A DNA stretch of 38,128 bases from WLND01 sp040398845 (GTDB taxonomy: Bacteria; Actinomycetota; Actinomycetes; S36-B12): assembly GCA_040398845.1 (NCBI GenBank), contig JBBATH010000022.1, forward strand, positions 1 through 38,128, written 5' to 3'. Positions 38,079 through 38,128 of the stretch are shown piece by piece. A program made the translations under genes and the position numbers. The first letter of the stretch is position 1. Every line of letters begins with the position of its first letter. The notes beneath the pieces are model-generated. The model made no database searches and was not told where the DNA came from. It was given only the letters and a program-made list of their open reading frames with translations.

Positions 38079-38128
38079 GACACGCGTGTAAATAAGTCGG
38101 TCATATAGGTGTGGTGCCGGTAGTCTTG

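Noticed and set aside
1..38128. tRNA, rRNA, CRISPR arrays, prophage integration sites and replication origins
   Set aside because: Intergenic regions were read on both strands; no cloverleaf with T-loop, no regularly spaced repeats and no DnaA-box clusters were recognised. A covariance-model scan would be decisive but could not be run.

Overview
The window is high-GC DNA with frequent GTG starts, ATGA/GTGA stop-start overlaps and several actinobacterial hallmarks: a DUF2510 membrane protein, a family-5-type uracil-DNA glycosylase, a lysine-rich MGDKS small protein, a LemA/DUF2207 pair and hairpin terminators without clear U-tracts. It looks like chromosomal DNA of an actinomycete, possibly an environmental genome; a finer placement is not supported by what can be seen.

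Region 1 (1-11.2 kb) is a catabolic and transport island. In order it holds a CitE-like lyase (partial), a class III CoA-transferase, a cysteine hydrolase of the isochorismatase/N-carbamoylsarcosine amidase type, an amidase-signature enzyme, a zinc-type MDR dehydrogenase and an MFS transporter, all on the plus strand. A GntR/FCD regulator follows on the minus strand. Then come a quinone-reductase-like MDR, a large AceE-like thiamine-diphosphate E1 enzyme and a DehI-fold protein, closed by a strong hairpin. Together they suggest uptake of an amide-containing compound, hydrolysis to an acid, CoA activation and C-C cleavage. The substrate is not readable from sequence.

Region 2 (11.2-19.9 kb) has a minus-strand photolyase / membrane protein / SOUL heme-protein cluster. 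It contains a Fic-motif fragment, and a transposase-like tail lies just upstream of the cluster. Then come an SRPBCC protein, an aldo/keto reductase, and a TetR regulator divergent from a DHA2 efflux pump that is translationally coupled to an aquaporin-family channel.

Region 3 (20-29.9 kb) is mixed: a MazF-type toxin-antitoxin pair, a SET-domain-like protein, LemA with DUF2207, an S4 RNA-binding protein, a lipoprotein, a glutathione peroxidase/DUF2510 pair, an adenosine-deaminase-family enzyme, an HTH-nucleotidyltransferase, an orphan MalK/UgpC-type ABC ATPase and a SIMPL lipoprotein.

Region 4 (29.9-38.1 kb) contains a secreted surface protein split into three ORFs. It has a signal peptide, InlB-type repeats including two exact-length 210-nt units, and an OmpA-like C-terminus. 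It is interrupted by an in-frame TAA and by a frameshift at a run of nine Gs, so it is either a decaying gene or a phase-variable one. Then follow an aldehyde dehydrogenase, the small lysine-rich protein, a uracil-DNA glycosylase, a MoxR ATPase convergent with a CoxE-like VWA protein, and a short luciferase-like protein. No tRNA, rRNA or CRISPR array was recognised.
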